DNA of 64,000 nt from JALQTD01 sp965656785 (GTDB lineage Bacteria > Bacteroidota > Bacteroidia > Flavobacteriales_D > Sanyastnellaceae): NCBI GenBank assembly GCA_965656785.1, contig CBFHLY010000010.1:1-64000 (forward strand), in the 5' to 3' direction. The number at the start of each line of letters is the position of its first letter. Within the stretch, counting starts at the first letter, position 1. Position numbers and translations under genes: made by a program. The notes below the pieces were generated by a model. It saw nothing but the letters and a program-made list of their open reading frames with translations, searched no databases and was not told the origin of the DNA. This document shows positions 46,471-55,858 of the stretch, piece by piece.

Positions 46471-47520
46471 ATGCAATTCCCCGAAGACTCCATGATAGAC
46501 CCCGGAATGCTTTCCGGTTGCTTCAAGAACACGACTGCCACTTACAAATTTTATTGGTTTCTTGCTATCCTAAAAGAAACCGAGCAAGGCCATGAGCGAA
46601 TTGACAAAATGTCACTGTTTGCTCACATGATTGCGCATGCGTGGTATACCGTGAATTACTCCCGTGTGTCTTTCGGAGCACTGGATAATTTGCAGAAGGC
46701 CGTTGAGGTTTTGCGTGAGCTCGAGAGCATTCCGGTCGACGCCAACCCCGATTACGTCCACAACGTCCTGATTACATCTCAGAATCCGGCCACCCAACGC
46801 GAACTGTGGCACTTCGACCGCAATGTGCCCCACAAGTTTTTAAGTCCTTGGCTCGGAAGCGGCAGCAAGAGCGGAGTCTATTTACGGTCCCAGCATGGTG
46901 ACCAAGAACCGCCTTACGCCCTTTACGATGACTTCATTTTGTTGCAGCCGTCGTGGGTGGAATACTTCAAGCGCTATTCCGGGCTGCTGCGCGGATTTTG
47001 TTATTGGCATTTGACGTTGTTCCTTCAAGCCCGCAACCCGAATGTGCCCGATATTCCGAACAAGCTGACTCGGCCGGAAAAGCGGGGAAGCCTGCTTGAT
47101 CACAAGCGAAAGTTTTGGGACATCGTAGTGGAGGAGATTGGAGGGGTGGAGTGCATCTACACGGGTAAGCGGTTGCACGTGGGGGATTACGCGGTCGAGC
47201 ACTTTGTTCCACATGCCTTTGTGGCCCACGACCAAATGTGGAACCTCATTCCCGCCGATCCCAGTTTCAACAGCAGCAAGAGCGACAAATTGCCGCCCCT
47301 CCAGCGTTACTTCGATCCATTTTTTGGACTTCAGCACACCGCCGTCGAAATCATCCGCTCGGCCCAGCCGAAGAACAAATTCCTCGAGGATTATGTGCGG
47401 GTCTTCAAGTCGACTTCCATTAACCGGGATGCTTTTCGTGATACGCTCGTTCCGCTCATCACCATCGCTGCCAACAATGGTTTTCAGTACATGCATCCAC
47501 CAGAGAACGTGCGGGCATGA
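46471..47520 (+). CDS. HNH endonuclease-like protein
   Basis: 349 residues from MQFPEDSMID; in-frame starts at 46426 and 46432 would add 13-15 residues. A helical N-terminal domain contains ATYKFYWFLAIL and FAHMIAHAWYTVNYSRVSFG. The C-terminal part has an HNH-type site: ECIYTGKRLHVGDYAVEHFV, PHAFVAHDQMWNLIPAD, NSSKSDKLPP. This architecture is common in bacterial HNH proteins of unknown role, some of them in defence islands. The gene is clearly less GC-rich than its neighbours, suggesting transfer. It overlaps the HIT gene by 4 nt. Confidence 0.8.
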   Translation: MQFPEDSMIDPGMLSGCFKNTTATYKFYWFLAILKETEQGHERIDKMSLFAHMIAHAWYTVNYSRVSFGALDNLQKAVEVLRELESIPVDANPDYVHNVLITSQNPATQRELWHFDRNVPHKFLSPWLGSGSKSGVYLRSQHGDQEPPYALYDDFILLQPSWVEYFKRYSGLLRGFCYWHLTLFLQARNPNVPDIPNKLTRPEKRGSLLDHKRKFWDIVVEEIGGVECIYTGKRLHVGDYAVEHFVPHAFVAHDQMWNLIPADPSFNSSKSDKLPPLQRYFDPFFGLQHTAVEIIRSAQPKNKFLEDYVRVFKSTSINRDAFRDTLVPLITIAANNGFQYMHPPENVRA

Positions 47521-47882
47521 GCCTGTTCCTCAACCTCCCCGCTGAGCGCATCCTTTTCCGGACGGAGCATTTCTTCGTCATCGAGGATGGCTTCCCAGTC
47601 GCGCCCGGCCATTTGTTGATTATTTCAAATCGGTGGTGCGCCGATTGGTTTGCATTGACTTCGGCTGAGCAGGTTGCGTTGCCGGCGGTCGTCATGCAGG
47701 CGAAAGCGTGGATTGAGGAGCGGCACGCACCGGATGGGTACAACATCGGCATGAACTGCGGTGAAGCCGCGGGCCAAACCGTCATGCACTTTCATTGCCA
47801 CCTGATACCGCGCTACCTCGGCGACACGCCGTCTCCGCGCGGCGGGGTGCGGGGGGTCATTCCGGGCAAGCAGGGTTACTGA
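47517..47882 (+). CDS. HIT-family nucleotide-binding protein
   Basis: 121 residues. The histidine triad is TVMHFHCHLIPRYLGD (HxHxHxx), and VIEDGFPVAPGHLLII is the usual N-terminal strand pair. HIT proteins hydrolyse or transfer nucleotidyl groups from dinucleotides, nucleoside phosphoramidates or adenylated ends. Its ATG overlaps the TGA of the HNH gene, so the two are translationally coupled. This pairing suggests that it acts on nucleotides or nucleic-acid ends made by the nuclease, which is inference. Confidence 0.9.
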   Translation: MSLFLNLPAERILFRTEHFFVIEDGFPVAPGHLLIISNRWCADWFALTSAEQVALPAVVMQAKAWIEERHAPDGYNIGMNCGEAAGQTVMHFHCHLIPRYLGDTPSPRGGVRGVIPGKQGY

Positions 47883-47907
47883 GGGCGGAGGCGTGCGGGA
47901 TTTGGCC

Positions 47908-47915
47908 TAAATTCG
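47908..47915 (+). promoter_or_regulatory. -7-like box of the 3-hydroxyanthranilate dioxygenase gene
   Basis: TAAATTCG, 7 nt before the ATG at 47923; fits the TAnnTTYG variant. Confidence 0.4.
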
Positions 47916-47922
47916 GGGCATC

Positions 47923-48456
47923 ATGGCCATTGCGAAACCCTTCAACCTCACCGCCTGGATTGAGGAACATCGGCACCTGCTGAAGCCGCCCGTCGGCAAC
48001 AAGAACCTGTATGTCGAAAGCGGCGACTACATCGTCATGATCGTCGCGGGCCCGAATGCGCGGAAGGACTACCATTACAACGAGACCGAGGAACTGTTTT
48101 ATCAGCTCGAAGGGGAGATCAATGTGCGGATCCAGGAGGACGGACGCGCGGTGGACATGCCGTTGGGCCCGGGGGACATGTACCTGCATCCCGCGCGGGT
48201 GCCGCACAGCCCGTCGCGTTCCGAGGGCAGCATCGGTTTGGTGATTGAGCGGAAGCGCAAGGGGACGGGGGCGAAGGACGGTTTGCTTTGGTTCTGTGAC
48301 GCTTGCAACCACAAGCTGCACGAAGTGTACTTCCCGCTGGACGACATTGAGAAGGACTTCCTCGGCCACTTCCGGGCGTTCTATGGCAGCGAGGAGCTGC
48401 GGACGTGCGGGGCGTGTGGCCACGTGATGGAGGTGGATCCGCGGTTCGTGGGCTGA
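47923..48456 (+). CDS. nbaC: 3-hydroxyanthranilate 3,4-dioxygenase
   Basis: 177 residues, a cupin that opens 3-hydroxyanthranilate to aminocarboxymuconate semialdehyde, precursor of quinolinate (NAD) or of further catabolism. Iron ligands His51, Glu57 and His95 and the substrate arginines Arg47 and Arg99 are at the same positions as in the Cupriavidus enzyme. The bacterial rubredoxin-like second iron site is present as Cys125, Cys128, Cys162 and Cys165 (CDAC and CGAC). It works downstream of kynureninase (22861-24141). Confidence 0.97.
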   Translation: MAIAKPFNLTAWIEEHRHLLKPPVGNKNLYVESGDYIVMIVAGPNARKDYHYNETEELFYQLEGEINVRIQEDGRAVDMPLGPGDMYLHPARVPHSPSRSEGSIGLVIERKRKGTGAKDGLLWFCDACNHKLHEVYFPLDDIEKDFLGHFRAFYGSEELRTCGACGHVMEVDPRFVG

Positions 48457-48516
48457 GCAACGTTTTCGCAAGAGGGGCAGTCCTTTCATTGCGCATGTGC
48501 GCTCAACTTTTCTGCG

Positions 48517-51243
48517 ATGCAATCGATCCTTCGTTCCTTGAGTTTGGCTGTGGCAGCGCTCATCACGTGGTCTGTTCAAGGCCAAATCTGCTACAACACC
48601 ACCCTATTCCTCACCTCCAACGGCGAGGCCGGCCCCTCCGCAGTTGCTGCCACCCTGACGTGGGACGGCATCGGCGAAGTTGCCGCGTTCGAAGCCTCGT
48701 TGCCCGAGGGCGCGTGGCAAGAGACGTTCTGCCTGTATCCCGGGTGCTACACCCTGGCGGTCATCGGGAACGCGCCGTTGAATCCGGAGGTGTTCCAAGT
48801 CGGCGTCGAGGCGTTTGGTGGGGAGCAGGAAGTGGACGCGATGTTCGGGGATGCAACGGTTTGGTACACGTTTTGCGTGAATCCCGAGGTGATGCAGGAT
48901 TGTCCGTCCTCCATCGATTACGTGGCCGTTGAGGGGTGTCACGGAACCTTTGAGATCGGTGGTTTTGAAGAGGGCGAGCAGGTGGTTTGGAACTTCGGGG
49001 ACGGGTCGGATGAGGTGGTCGGCGGGCATTTTGCCGAACACGTGTACGAAGGGAATGGGGAATACGCGGTGACGGCTTCGTACACCTCGTCGGCGTGCCC
49101 GGACGGCGCGTGGTTGGAGGCGGTCGTTGCGGTGACGGATTGCGGTGGGGACGATTGCCCGGAGTCCATCGAATACCTCGCGGTGGACGGGTGCCTCGGG
49201 ACGTTTGAGGTCGCGAATTTTGTGGAGGGCGAGTCGGTGGTTTGGGACTTCCTCGACGGGACGGATCCCGTGGAAGGGGGACACTTCATCCAGCACGAAT
49301 ACGCGGGCAATGGCACGTACGACGTCATCGCTTCGTATTCGTCGTCGCTCTGCCCGGACGGGGTGGAACTCGTCGGCACGGTGCAGGTTACGAATTGCGG
49401 CGGTTGCACCTTCGAAGCAACGACCACGCCCCTCGGCTGCGGCATCGCCCAGCTCAATGCCGTCGGCTTGCCGGAGGGAGCGCAGCCGAACTGGTACCTC
49501 GACGGGGCGTTTGTCGGTTCGGGGATGGAAATCCTCGTGGACGGACTGGCGCCGGAAGCCGGGGTGGAGTGCTACGCGGTGACGGGGTATGCGGAGCTGG
49601 AATGCGGTTTGGCCACGGCCAACGTGGAACTCTGCGCGGAAGCCTGCGGCGGCGAATGCCCGCTCGAAATGGACGCGGTGACGATGGACGGCATGTGGTG
49701 GAACTTCACGGCCAGCGGCCCGGCGGAAGGCACGGCGCTCGACTGGTTCATCGATGGCAATTACGTCGCAACCACCGAAAACGGGCAGTTCGAAGCGGGC
49801 TTCGACTTCAACCCGTACTGGGAAGTTTGTGTCGCCTACGCCTCCGGGCCGTGCGAAGGCCTCACGGAAGCGTGCTTCGACTACATGGGCGGATCGGGCT
49901 GCCCCAACACCGGCATCGAAGTCGCCCCGTTTGAAGGCTGCGGCTTCGAATTGTGGCTCGGCGACGGCAACCCCAACGCCGGCATCACGTGGTCCGTGGA
50001 CGGCGAGTACATCGAACAAACCGGATCGCCCATCACCCTGGAATTCCCGGAAGGCGGCGAGCACGAAATCAGCGCGTACTACGTGAGCACGGGATGCCCC
50101 GGCGAGTCGTACTTCACGGTGGTCGACGCGACGGGCTGTGGGGAAACGGCCTGCAACCAGGAAGCCCACGCGAACCAGCAGGACTGCGACAGCTTCGTGC
50201 TGTGGGCGAGCGGCGTGCCGGAAGGTTCGACGGTCGCGTGGACGTTGGACGGGGAGCCGTACGAAGCGGGCCTCGAATTCGCCTACACCGTCACCGACAT
50301 GGAGTGCCACGTCTTCGCGTTCACCGTGACGTCGGGCGCGTGCGAAGGGGAGGAGGCTGAAGTCCAAATCTGCCCCACCGCTTGCAACGACTGCGCGTCG
50401 TACATGGAGTTCGAATCGCTCGCCGAGGGCGTCTACCAATTCACGGCCTTCACCGCCGATGGCGAGCTATACACCGGTCCGCTGACGTGGTGGTTTGGCC
50501 CGAACGCGACCATGGAGGGCAATCCCGTGGCGTACACGTGGTTCGAGGACACGCCTGAAATCACGGAGGTGTGCGCGTCGTTCCCGGCATGGGAGGGCTG
50601 CGAATCGCCGGGCGAGTTGTGCGCGGTGATCGAGCCGGTGGCTCCGGGTTGCGAGGAGGTCAGCTTCACGCTGGACGCGTCGGTGGTCAACGTGGCCGAG
50701 GTGCAGTTGATTTGGGCGATGGCGGCGGAAGTGGAGGGCTTGGAGCTGGGTGGCCTCGACACGGAGGGCGCGTGGAATTGGCTGAACGAAGGGCCGTACG
50801 AGGTGTCGTTCTGCCTGCCGTACGCGTGTTACGACATGGAGCTTTCGTGGGCGAATTGGCCGGTGGAAGGCGAAGAGGTGGAGCTGTTCACGGCGTGGGT
50901 CGCCTGGGCAGACCAAATCCTGCCCCTCATCGCCACCGGCACCTCCAACGGCGCGACGGAATTGGGCTTCGGCTGGGCCGACGACTGCCTCTCCCTGTCC
51001 ACGTTCCCCGCACTCACGCCGTCCCTTGAGCTCTTCCCGAACCCGACGTCCGGCCTCGTCCGCTGGTCCCACCCTGCCGACGCATCCGCCACGGTGCGGG
51101 TCCTCGACCAAGCGGGGCGCGCGGTTTGGGCCGGTTCCACCCCGTCGTTCGACACCTCGGAATGGGCGCCCGGCCTCTATTTCGTGGAGCTGTCGACCCG
51201 GTCCGGTGAGCGGCTCGTGGAGCGCCTCGTGGTCGTTCGTTGA
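48517..51243 (+). CDS. Cys-rich T9SS cargo protein with PKD-like repeats
   Basis: 908 residues. Signal peptide MQSILRSLSLAVAALITWSV then QGQ. Residues 129-298 hold two 85-residue PKD-like repeats (VVWNFGDGSDEV, HVYEGNGEYAVTASYTSSAC). Further Ig-like segments with paired Cys follow (CGGECPLEMDAVTMDG, YEVCVAYASGPCEGL). The protein is very acidic, Trp-rich and Cys-rich for a Bacteroidota secreted protein. The C-terminal 75 residues are a T9SS type A domain: LELFPNPTSGLVRW, VLDQAGRAVWAG and APGLYFVELSTRSGERLVER. Probably a disulfide-stabilised surface adhesin; ligand unknown. Confidence 0.87.
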   Translation: MQSILRSLSLAVAALITWSVQGQICYNTTLFLTSNGEAGPSAVAATLTWDGIGEVAAFEASLPEGAWQETFCLYPGCYTLAVIGNAPLNPEVFQVGVEAFGGEQEVDAMFGDATVWYTFCVNPEVMQDCPSSIDYVAVEGCHGTFEIGGFEEGEQVVWNFGDGSDEVVGGHFAEHVYEGNGEYAVTASYTSSACPDGAWLEAVVAVTDCGGDDCPESIEYLAVDGCLGTFEVANFVEGESVVWDFLDGTDPVEGGHFIQHEYAGNGTYDVIASYSSSLCPDGVELVGTVQVTNCGGCTFEATTTPLGCGIAQLNAVGLPEGAQPNWYLDGAFVGSGMEILVDGLAPEAGVECYAVTGYAELECGLATANVELCAEACGGECPLEMDAVTMDGMWWNFTASGPAEGTALDWFIDGNYVATTENGQFEAGFDFNPYWEVCVAYASGPCEGLTEACFDYMGGSGCPNTGIEVAPFEGCGFELWLGDGNPNAGITWSVDGEYIEQTGSPITLEFPEGGEHEISAYYVSTGCPGESYFTVVDATGCGETACNQEAHANQQDCDSFVLWASGVPEGSTVAWTLDGEPYEAGLEFAYTVTDMECHVFAFTVTSGACEGEEAEVQICPTACNDCASYMEFESLAEGVYQFTAFTADGELYTGPLTWWFGPNATMEGNPVAYTWFEDTPEITEVCASFPAWEGCESPGELCAVIEPVAPGCEEVSFTLDASVVNVAEVQLIWAMAAEVEGLELGGLDTEGAWNWLNEGPYEVSFCLPYACYDMELSWANWPVEGEEVELFTAWVAWADQILPLIATGTSNGATELGFGWADDCLSLSTFPALTPSLELFPNPTSGLVRWSHPADASATVRVLDQAGRAVWAGSTPSFDTSEWAPGLYFVELSTRSGERLVERLVVVR
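48901..49410 (+). repeat. Tandem 255-bp coding repeat (PKD-like unit)
   Basis: Two copies, 48901-49155 and 49156-49410, encode 85-residue units that start CPSSIDYVAVEGCHGTFE and CPESIEYLAVDGCLGTFE and both end in a CGG. They lie inside the Cys-rich T9SS cargo gene. Confidence 0.8.
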
Positions 51244-51293
51244 TTCGCGGGCAACGCCTGCAAAACAGGTGCCTGCCTTCCCTTGCGCTTTGC

Positions 51294-51301
51294 TAACTTC
51301 G
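51294..51301 (+). promoter_or_regulatory. -7-like box of the DUF2723 gene
   Basis: TAACTTCG, 43 nt before the ATG at 51345. Confidence 0.4.
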
Positions 51302-51344
51302 CGACCACGCGCCCGAGCGGCGCACAACCTTTGGAAGCGAACGC

Positions 51345-54300
51345 ATGCAGTACTCTAAACTGAATACCATTACGGGCTGGGCGGTCTGGGCTTTGGCCAC
51401 GATCGTCTACGTCCTCACCGTCGAACCCACCGCCAGTTTCTGGGACTGCGGCGAATTCATCGCTTCCGCGTACAAGCTCGAAGTGGGTCACCCTCCTGGG
51501 GCGCCGTTCTTCATGCTGCTCTCGCGGTTCCTGATGATTTTCAACCCGTCGAACCCGGCGTTGGCGGCGAACGTCCTTTCGGCGCTGAGCAGTTCGTTCA
51601 CGATCGTGTTTCTGTTTTGGACCATCACGCACCTCGGGCGCAAGGTGATCCGCCGGGACGGCGAGCCGGGGATGGGGGAGACGCTCGCGGTGTTGGGGGC
51701 GGGCGCCGTGGGCGCACTGGCATACACGTTCAGCGATTCGTTCTGGTTCAGTGCGGTGGAAGGCGAGGTGTATGCGCTGTCAAGTTTGTTCACGGCGCTG
51801 GTGTTTTGGGCCATCTTGAAGTGGGAAAACATCGCGGATGAACCCGGCGCGAACCGCTGGGTGATTGCCATTGCTTACCTCATGGGCTTGTCCATCGGGG
51901 TCCACTTGCTCAATTTGCTCGCCATCCCGGCCATCGCCTTCGTTTACTACTTCCGCAAGTTCACGTTCTCGTGGAAGGGCCTGGCCATCACGGGGTTGAT
52001 TTCCCTGCTCATCCTCGGGTTCATTCAAGAAGGGCTCATCAAAGGGGCGGTTCAGTTGGCGGGGTCCTTTGAGTTGTTCTTCGTGAACGATTTGGGGATG
52101 GGCTTCAACACCGGGGTCATCGTGTACATCCTGTTGCTCATCGGGTTGATTGCTGGGCTGGTGGTGTTGACGCACCGCCGCAACTGGCCGGTGATGAACA
52201 CCTCGGTTATGGCGTTGGCCATGGTGCTCATCGGCTACTCCACGTTCGCGACCATCGTGGTGCGTTCGGCGGCGAACCCGCCCATGGACGAGAACAACCC
52301 GGAGAACCTGTTTGCCTTGCTGTCTTACTTGAGCCGGGAGCAATACGGGGACCGTCCGCTGCTGCGCGGGGAATACTGGGGTTCTCCCACGGACGATGAA
52401 CAGCCCTATTTGGACGGCAAACCCGCGTGGGTCAAGAGCTTCAGCGTCTATGAAAAGAAGGGCGTTTCGGACGAGCGCATCGCTTCCTACCGCAACGAGG
52501 CGGAGGCGGTTCGCTACGTGGAATCGCTCGAAGGGACGCGCTATTCCGTGGTGGAGGAATACGTGGACAGCGGCGAAAAGCGGGGCACAGTGCCCAACTA
52601 CGAAGACGAGTTCACCTTCTTCTTCCCGCGGATGTACAGCTCCACGGCCTCGCACAAGCAAGCGTACAAGGAGTGGTCGAACTACAAAGGGTACAGCGAG
52701 CAAGTCTTGCTCACGAGTCCCCTTGTGGACGGCGGCATGACCGCGACGGAGCTGGAGAATCACCTGAAGAACGAGGTGCTGAAGCAGGAATACGGAGTCC
52801 AGGAATTGACGCGGATTTTGAATGCGTTGTTCAAACAGAACGGGGCGAATTTCAACAGCGAATTCAAGGTGAGTAAGCCACGGGAAATCCTGGTGCGCGA
52901 TCCGCAGTCGGGTCAAATGAGCATCGTGGCTCCCCTCGACAACGACGGCATTCGCGGTCAGTTGGCGAGCATGATGGTGTCGAACATCCAGGGCTCGTTG
53001 GGCTGGGGCCGGGATTGGGTGACGGCGAAGGAGCGGGAACTTTCCGATTTGGGCGGCATGGTGCGGCAGGCCATTTCGCGTGCGAACCGCACGGGGAGTG
53101 CGGAGGATCAGCGGTTGGCCCAGCAATTGATGAACCGACAGCGCGCCAGTGAGCGCGAGCTCATTCCGTCATTCTCGGAAAACTGGCGCTTCTTCACGAA
53201 CTACCAAATCGGCTGGATGTACCTCCGCTACTTCATGTGGAACTTCGCAGGACGCCAAAACGACATTCAAGGCCATGGGGACATCCTCGATGGCAACTGG
53301 TTGAGCGGCATCGATTTCATTGACGCGGAGCGCTTGGGCTCGCGGGACGCGCTGACCCAGGAAATGAAGGACAACCGCGGCTTGAATAAGTTCTTCTACC
53401 TCCCGCTCATTTTGGGGTTGATCGGTTTGGTTTTCCACGTGTTGCGCGATCCGGAGCAATCGCTCGTCGTGGGATTGCTCTTCATCTTGACGGGGCTGGC
53501 CATCGTGGTGTACTTGAACCAAACCCCGTTCCAGCCGCGCGAGCGCGACTACGCGTACGTGGGTTCGTTCTACGCCTTTGCCATTTGGGTCGGGCTTGGG
53601 GTGCTGGCGCTGTTCGAAGCGGCACGTGCGCTGACCTGGTCGGAATGGGCGAAGATGGCGGGCGCGACGGTGGGGGCTGGCGTGGTGCTGTTCGTGGTGG
53701 AAACCGCGGGCGGCAAGGGGCACGCCTTGAGCTACAGCGTCTTGTTCATTGCGGGCGTGGCTTCGTTGGCCTTGGCTTTGGGCGCGCTGATGCGCCAAAC
53801 CTCCACCAGCGAAACCGCACGCGCCACGGTGATGGTCGTGCTCGGCCTGCTCATCCCCTACGTGATGGGAGCCGACGGTTGGGACGACCACAGCCGCGCA
53901 CGTCGCCGGACGGGGGTCGACTTCGCAAAGAACTACCTCGAATCGCTGGCACCGCAGGCGATTTTGTTCACGAACGGTGACAACGATACGTTCCCGCTTT
54001 GGTACGCCCAAGAAGTGGAAGGCATCCGAACGGACGTGCGCGTTTGCAACCTCAGCTTGCTCAACACGGATTGGTACATCGACCAAATGAAGCGCGCGGC
54101 CTATGAGAGCCGGCCGCTGCCCATTCGGATGTCCGAGGAAAAGTACCGCCAAGGCACCCGCGACATCGTGTTGCTCGACTCGCCTGCAAACCCGAATGAT
54201 CCCTATGTGGACCTCGATGCCGCCATGGTGCACGCGCTGGACGATTCGAAGAGCCGAAATTTCGGAGGGGGAAAGAGCTACCAGTCCCTGCCTTCGAACA

Positions 54301-55232
54301 GCTTCTCCTTGCCCGTGGACTCCGCTGCGCTGTCCCAAGCGGACTGGCTGACGGCAGAGGAAAAGGCCCAGTTGGTCGATGCCGTGGAGTGGACCATCGT
54401 GGACGACCGGGATAACCCGAAAACGTACATCCTGAAGAACGCCTTCGCGGTGTTGGAAATGTTGCGTGAGAACGATTGGGAGCGCCCCGTATACTTTGCG
54501 GTAACGACCGGTCCCGATAGCTACATCGGATTGCAGGATTACTTCCGGTTGGAAGGGTTGGCCTACCGCTTGGTGCCGATCAAGTACCCCGAGCCGGCGG
54601 ACCCCAACCGCACGGGTGGCGTGGGCACAGAAATCATGTACGAGCACGTCACCACGCAATGGCAGTGGGGCAACATGGACGATGTGGAGAACGGCATCTA
54701 CATGGACGAGAACAACCGCCGCATGGTGGTGAACACCCGCATCCAAATGTCGAACCTCGCGGAAGCGTTGCTCGAAGATGGTGATGGCTTGCGCGCCTTG
54801 GAAATCTTGGACTTGCTCCTAGAGAAGACCCCGAAGGAGAACGTGCCGTTCACGCGGGTGATGTTGCCCATTCAGGAACAGTACGTGGAACTCGCGACTG
54901 CCGACACCTTACGGTCTCGGGGGGCTGCCCGTTTGACGGCGGAGCAACGCGCTCATGCATCGGAAAGAGCGGCTTGGATTACCGAGGAACTGCTGAAGCA
55001 GCAAGAGGAACTCATCGACTACTTCGTTTCCTTGGAGAGCGGTGACTTCGAAGCGACGTACCAGGACCGCCGGATGGCCTTGTCCGTGGCCAATCGCTTG
55101 GTGGATGTGGTGAAATTCTACAACCCCGATTCCGAGTGGGCGGGTCAGTTGAGTGAGCGGGTGAAGGGCATGCAGGAGCGCGTGGAAGGCCGGAAACGCG
55201 AGTTGATCGATTTGGGACGGGTCGAGTTTTAA
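51345..55232 (+). CDS. Large DUF2723 family membrane protein (GT117-like)
   Basis: 1295 residues. The N-terminal part has several membrane helices and the family signature TVEPTASFWDCGEFIASAYK, LEVGHPPGAPFFMLLSR. More helices occur near 200-290 and 690-850. The C-terminal third is soluble and contains ILFTNGDNDTFPLWYAQEVE and VCNLSLLNTDWYIDQMK. DUF2723 proteins of Bacteroidota resemble glycosyltransferases that use lipid-linked sugars; the acceptor is not known. The stop overlaps the purN ATG by 1 nt (TAATG). Confidence 0.93.
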   Translation: MQYSKLNTITGWAVWALATIVYVLTVEPTASFWDCGEFIASAYKLEVGHPPGAPFFMLLSRFLMIFNPSNPALAANVLSALSSSFTIVFLFWTITHLGRKVIRRDGEPGMGETLAVLGAGAVGALAYTFSDSFWFSAVEGEVYALSSLFTALVFWAILKWENIADEPGANRWVIAIAYLMGLSIGVHLLNLLAIPAIAFVYYFRKFTFSWKGLAITGLISLLILGFIQEGLIKGAVQLAGSFELFFVNDLGMGFNTGVIVYILLLIGLIAGLVVLTHRRNWPVMNTSVMALAMVLIGYSTFATIVVRSAANPPMDENNPENLFALLSYLSREQYGDRPLLRGEYWGSPTDDEQPYLDGKPAWVKSFSVYEKKGVSDERIASYRNEAEAVRYVESLEGTRYSVVEEYVDSGEKRGTVPNYEDEFTFFFPRMYSSTASHKQAYKEWSNYKGYSEQVLLTSPLVDGGMTATELENHLKNEVLKQEYGVQELTRILNALFKQNGANFNSEFKVSKPREILVRDPQSGQMSIVAPLDNDGIRGQLASMMVSNIQGSLGWGRDWVTAKERELSDLGGMVRQAISRANRTGSAEDQRLAQQLMNRQRASERELIPSFSENWRFFTNYQIGWMYLRYFMWNFAGRQNDIQGHGDILDGNWLSGIDFIDAERLGSRDALTQEMKDNRGLNKFFYLPLILGLIGLVFHVLRDPEQSLVVGLLFILTGLAIVVYLNQTPFQPRERDYAYVGSFYAFAIWVGLGVLALFEAARALTWSEWAKMAGATVGAGVVLFVVETAGGKGHALSYSVLFIAGVASLALALGALMRQTSTSETARATVMVVLGLLIPYVMGADGWDDHSRARRRTGVDFAKNYLESLAPQAILFTNGDNDTFPLWYAQEVEGIRTDVRVCNLSLLNTDWYIDQMKRAAYESRPLPIRMSEEKYRQGTRDIVLLDSPANPNDPYVDLDAAMVHALDDSKSRNFGGGKSYQSLPSNSFSLPVDSAALSQADWLTAEEKAQLVDAVEWTIVDDRDNPKTYILKNAFAVLEMLRENDWERPVYFAVTTGPDSYIGLQDYFRLEGLAYRLVPIKYPEPADPNRTGGVGTEIMYEHVTTQWQWGNMDDVENGIYMDENNRRMVVNTRIQMSNLAEALLEDGDGLRALEILDLLLEKTPKENVPFTRVMLPIQEQYVELATADTLRSRGAARLTAEQRAHASERAAWITEELLKQQEELIDYFVSLESGDFEATYQDRRMALSVANRLVDVVKFYNPDSEWAGQLSERVKGMQERVEGRKRELIDLGRVEF

Positions 55233-55852
55233 TGGCGGAGGAAGCAAAGCAGCGCGTGCGCTTGGCCATATTGGCATCGGGCTCAGGCTCGAACGCGGAG
55301 GCGATCATGCGCCATTTTGCGGACCACCCGCACGTCCAGGTGGCTTGGGTCGGGTCGAACCGCCGGCAGGCGGGCGTGCTTGAGCGGGCTCAACGGTTGG
55401 GAGTGGCCGCCTCGGCTTTTTCTGGAAAAGACGCGGCGGGCGGGGGCCTGCTGGCGGAGTTGCGGGAGCGGGAAATCGATTGGGTGGCGTTGGCGGGTTA
55501 CCTCCTCATGGTGCCAGCCGATGTGGTGCAGGCTTTCGAAGGGCGCATGGTTAACATTCACCCGTCGCTGCTGCCGGATTTTGGAGGGCCGGGGATGTAC
55601 GGCATGAACGTGCACCGGGCCGTGGCGGCGTCTGGAGCTGAGCGTTCCGGGATGACCATCCATTGGGTCACCGAGGCGTACGATGAAGGCGCGGTGGTGT
55701 TTCAAGGGGAAGTGGAGTTGACGGCTGACGACGATGCGGAGGCGATTGCCGCCAAGGTGTTGCAGTTGGAACACCAGTATTATCCGCCGGTGTTGGAAGG
55801 CCTGATTGTGGGCTGGACCGAACGTCGGTTGAACGGAGCGAAAAAATCCTGA
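55232..55852 (+). CDS. purN: Phosphoribosylglycinamide formyltransferase
   Basis: 206 residues. It formylates GAR with 10-formyl-THF in purine synthesis. ILASGSGSNAEAIMRHF lies near the N-terminus; the catalytic residues are Asn108 and His110 (VNIHPSLLPDFGG) and Asp151 (TEAYDEGAVV). Length and motifs are normal. It is coupled to the DUF2723 gene upstream, and marC follows after 6 nt. Confidence 0.96.
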   Translation: MAEEAKQRVRLAILASGSGSNAEAIMRHFADHPHVQVAWVGSNRRQAGVLERAQRLGVAASAFSGKDAAGGGLLAELREREIDWVALAGYLLMVPADVVQAFEGRMVNIHPSLLPDFGGPGMYGMNVHRAVAASGAERSGMTIHWVTEAYDEGAVVFQGEVELTADDDAEAIAAKVLQLEHQYYPPVLEGLIVGWTERRLNGAKKS

Positions 55853-55858
55853 GGCAGC

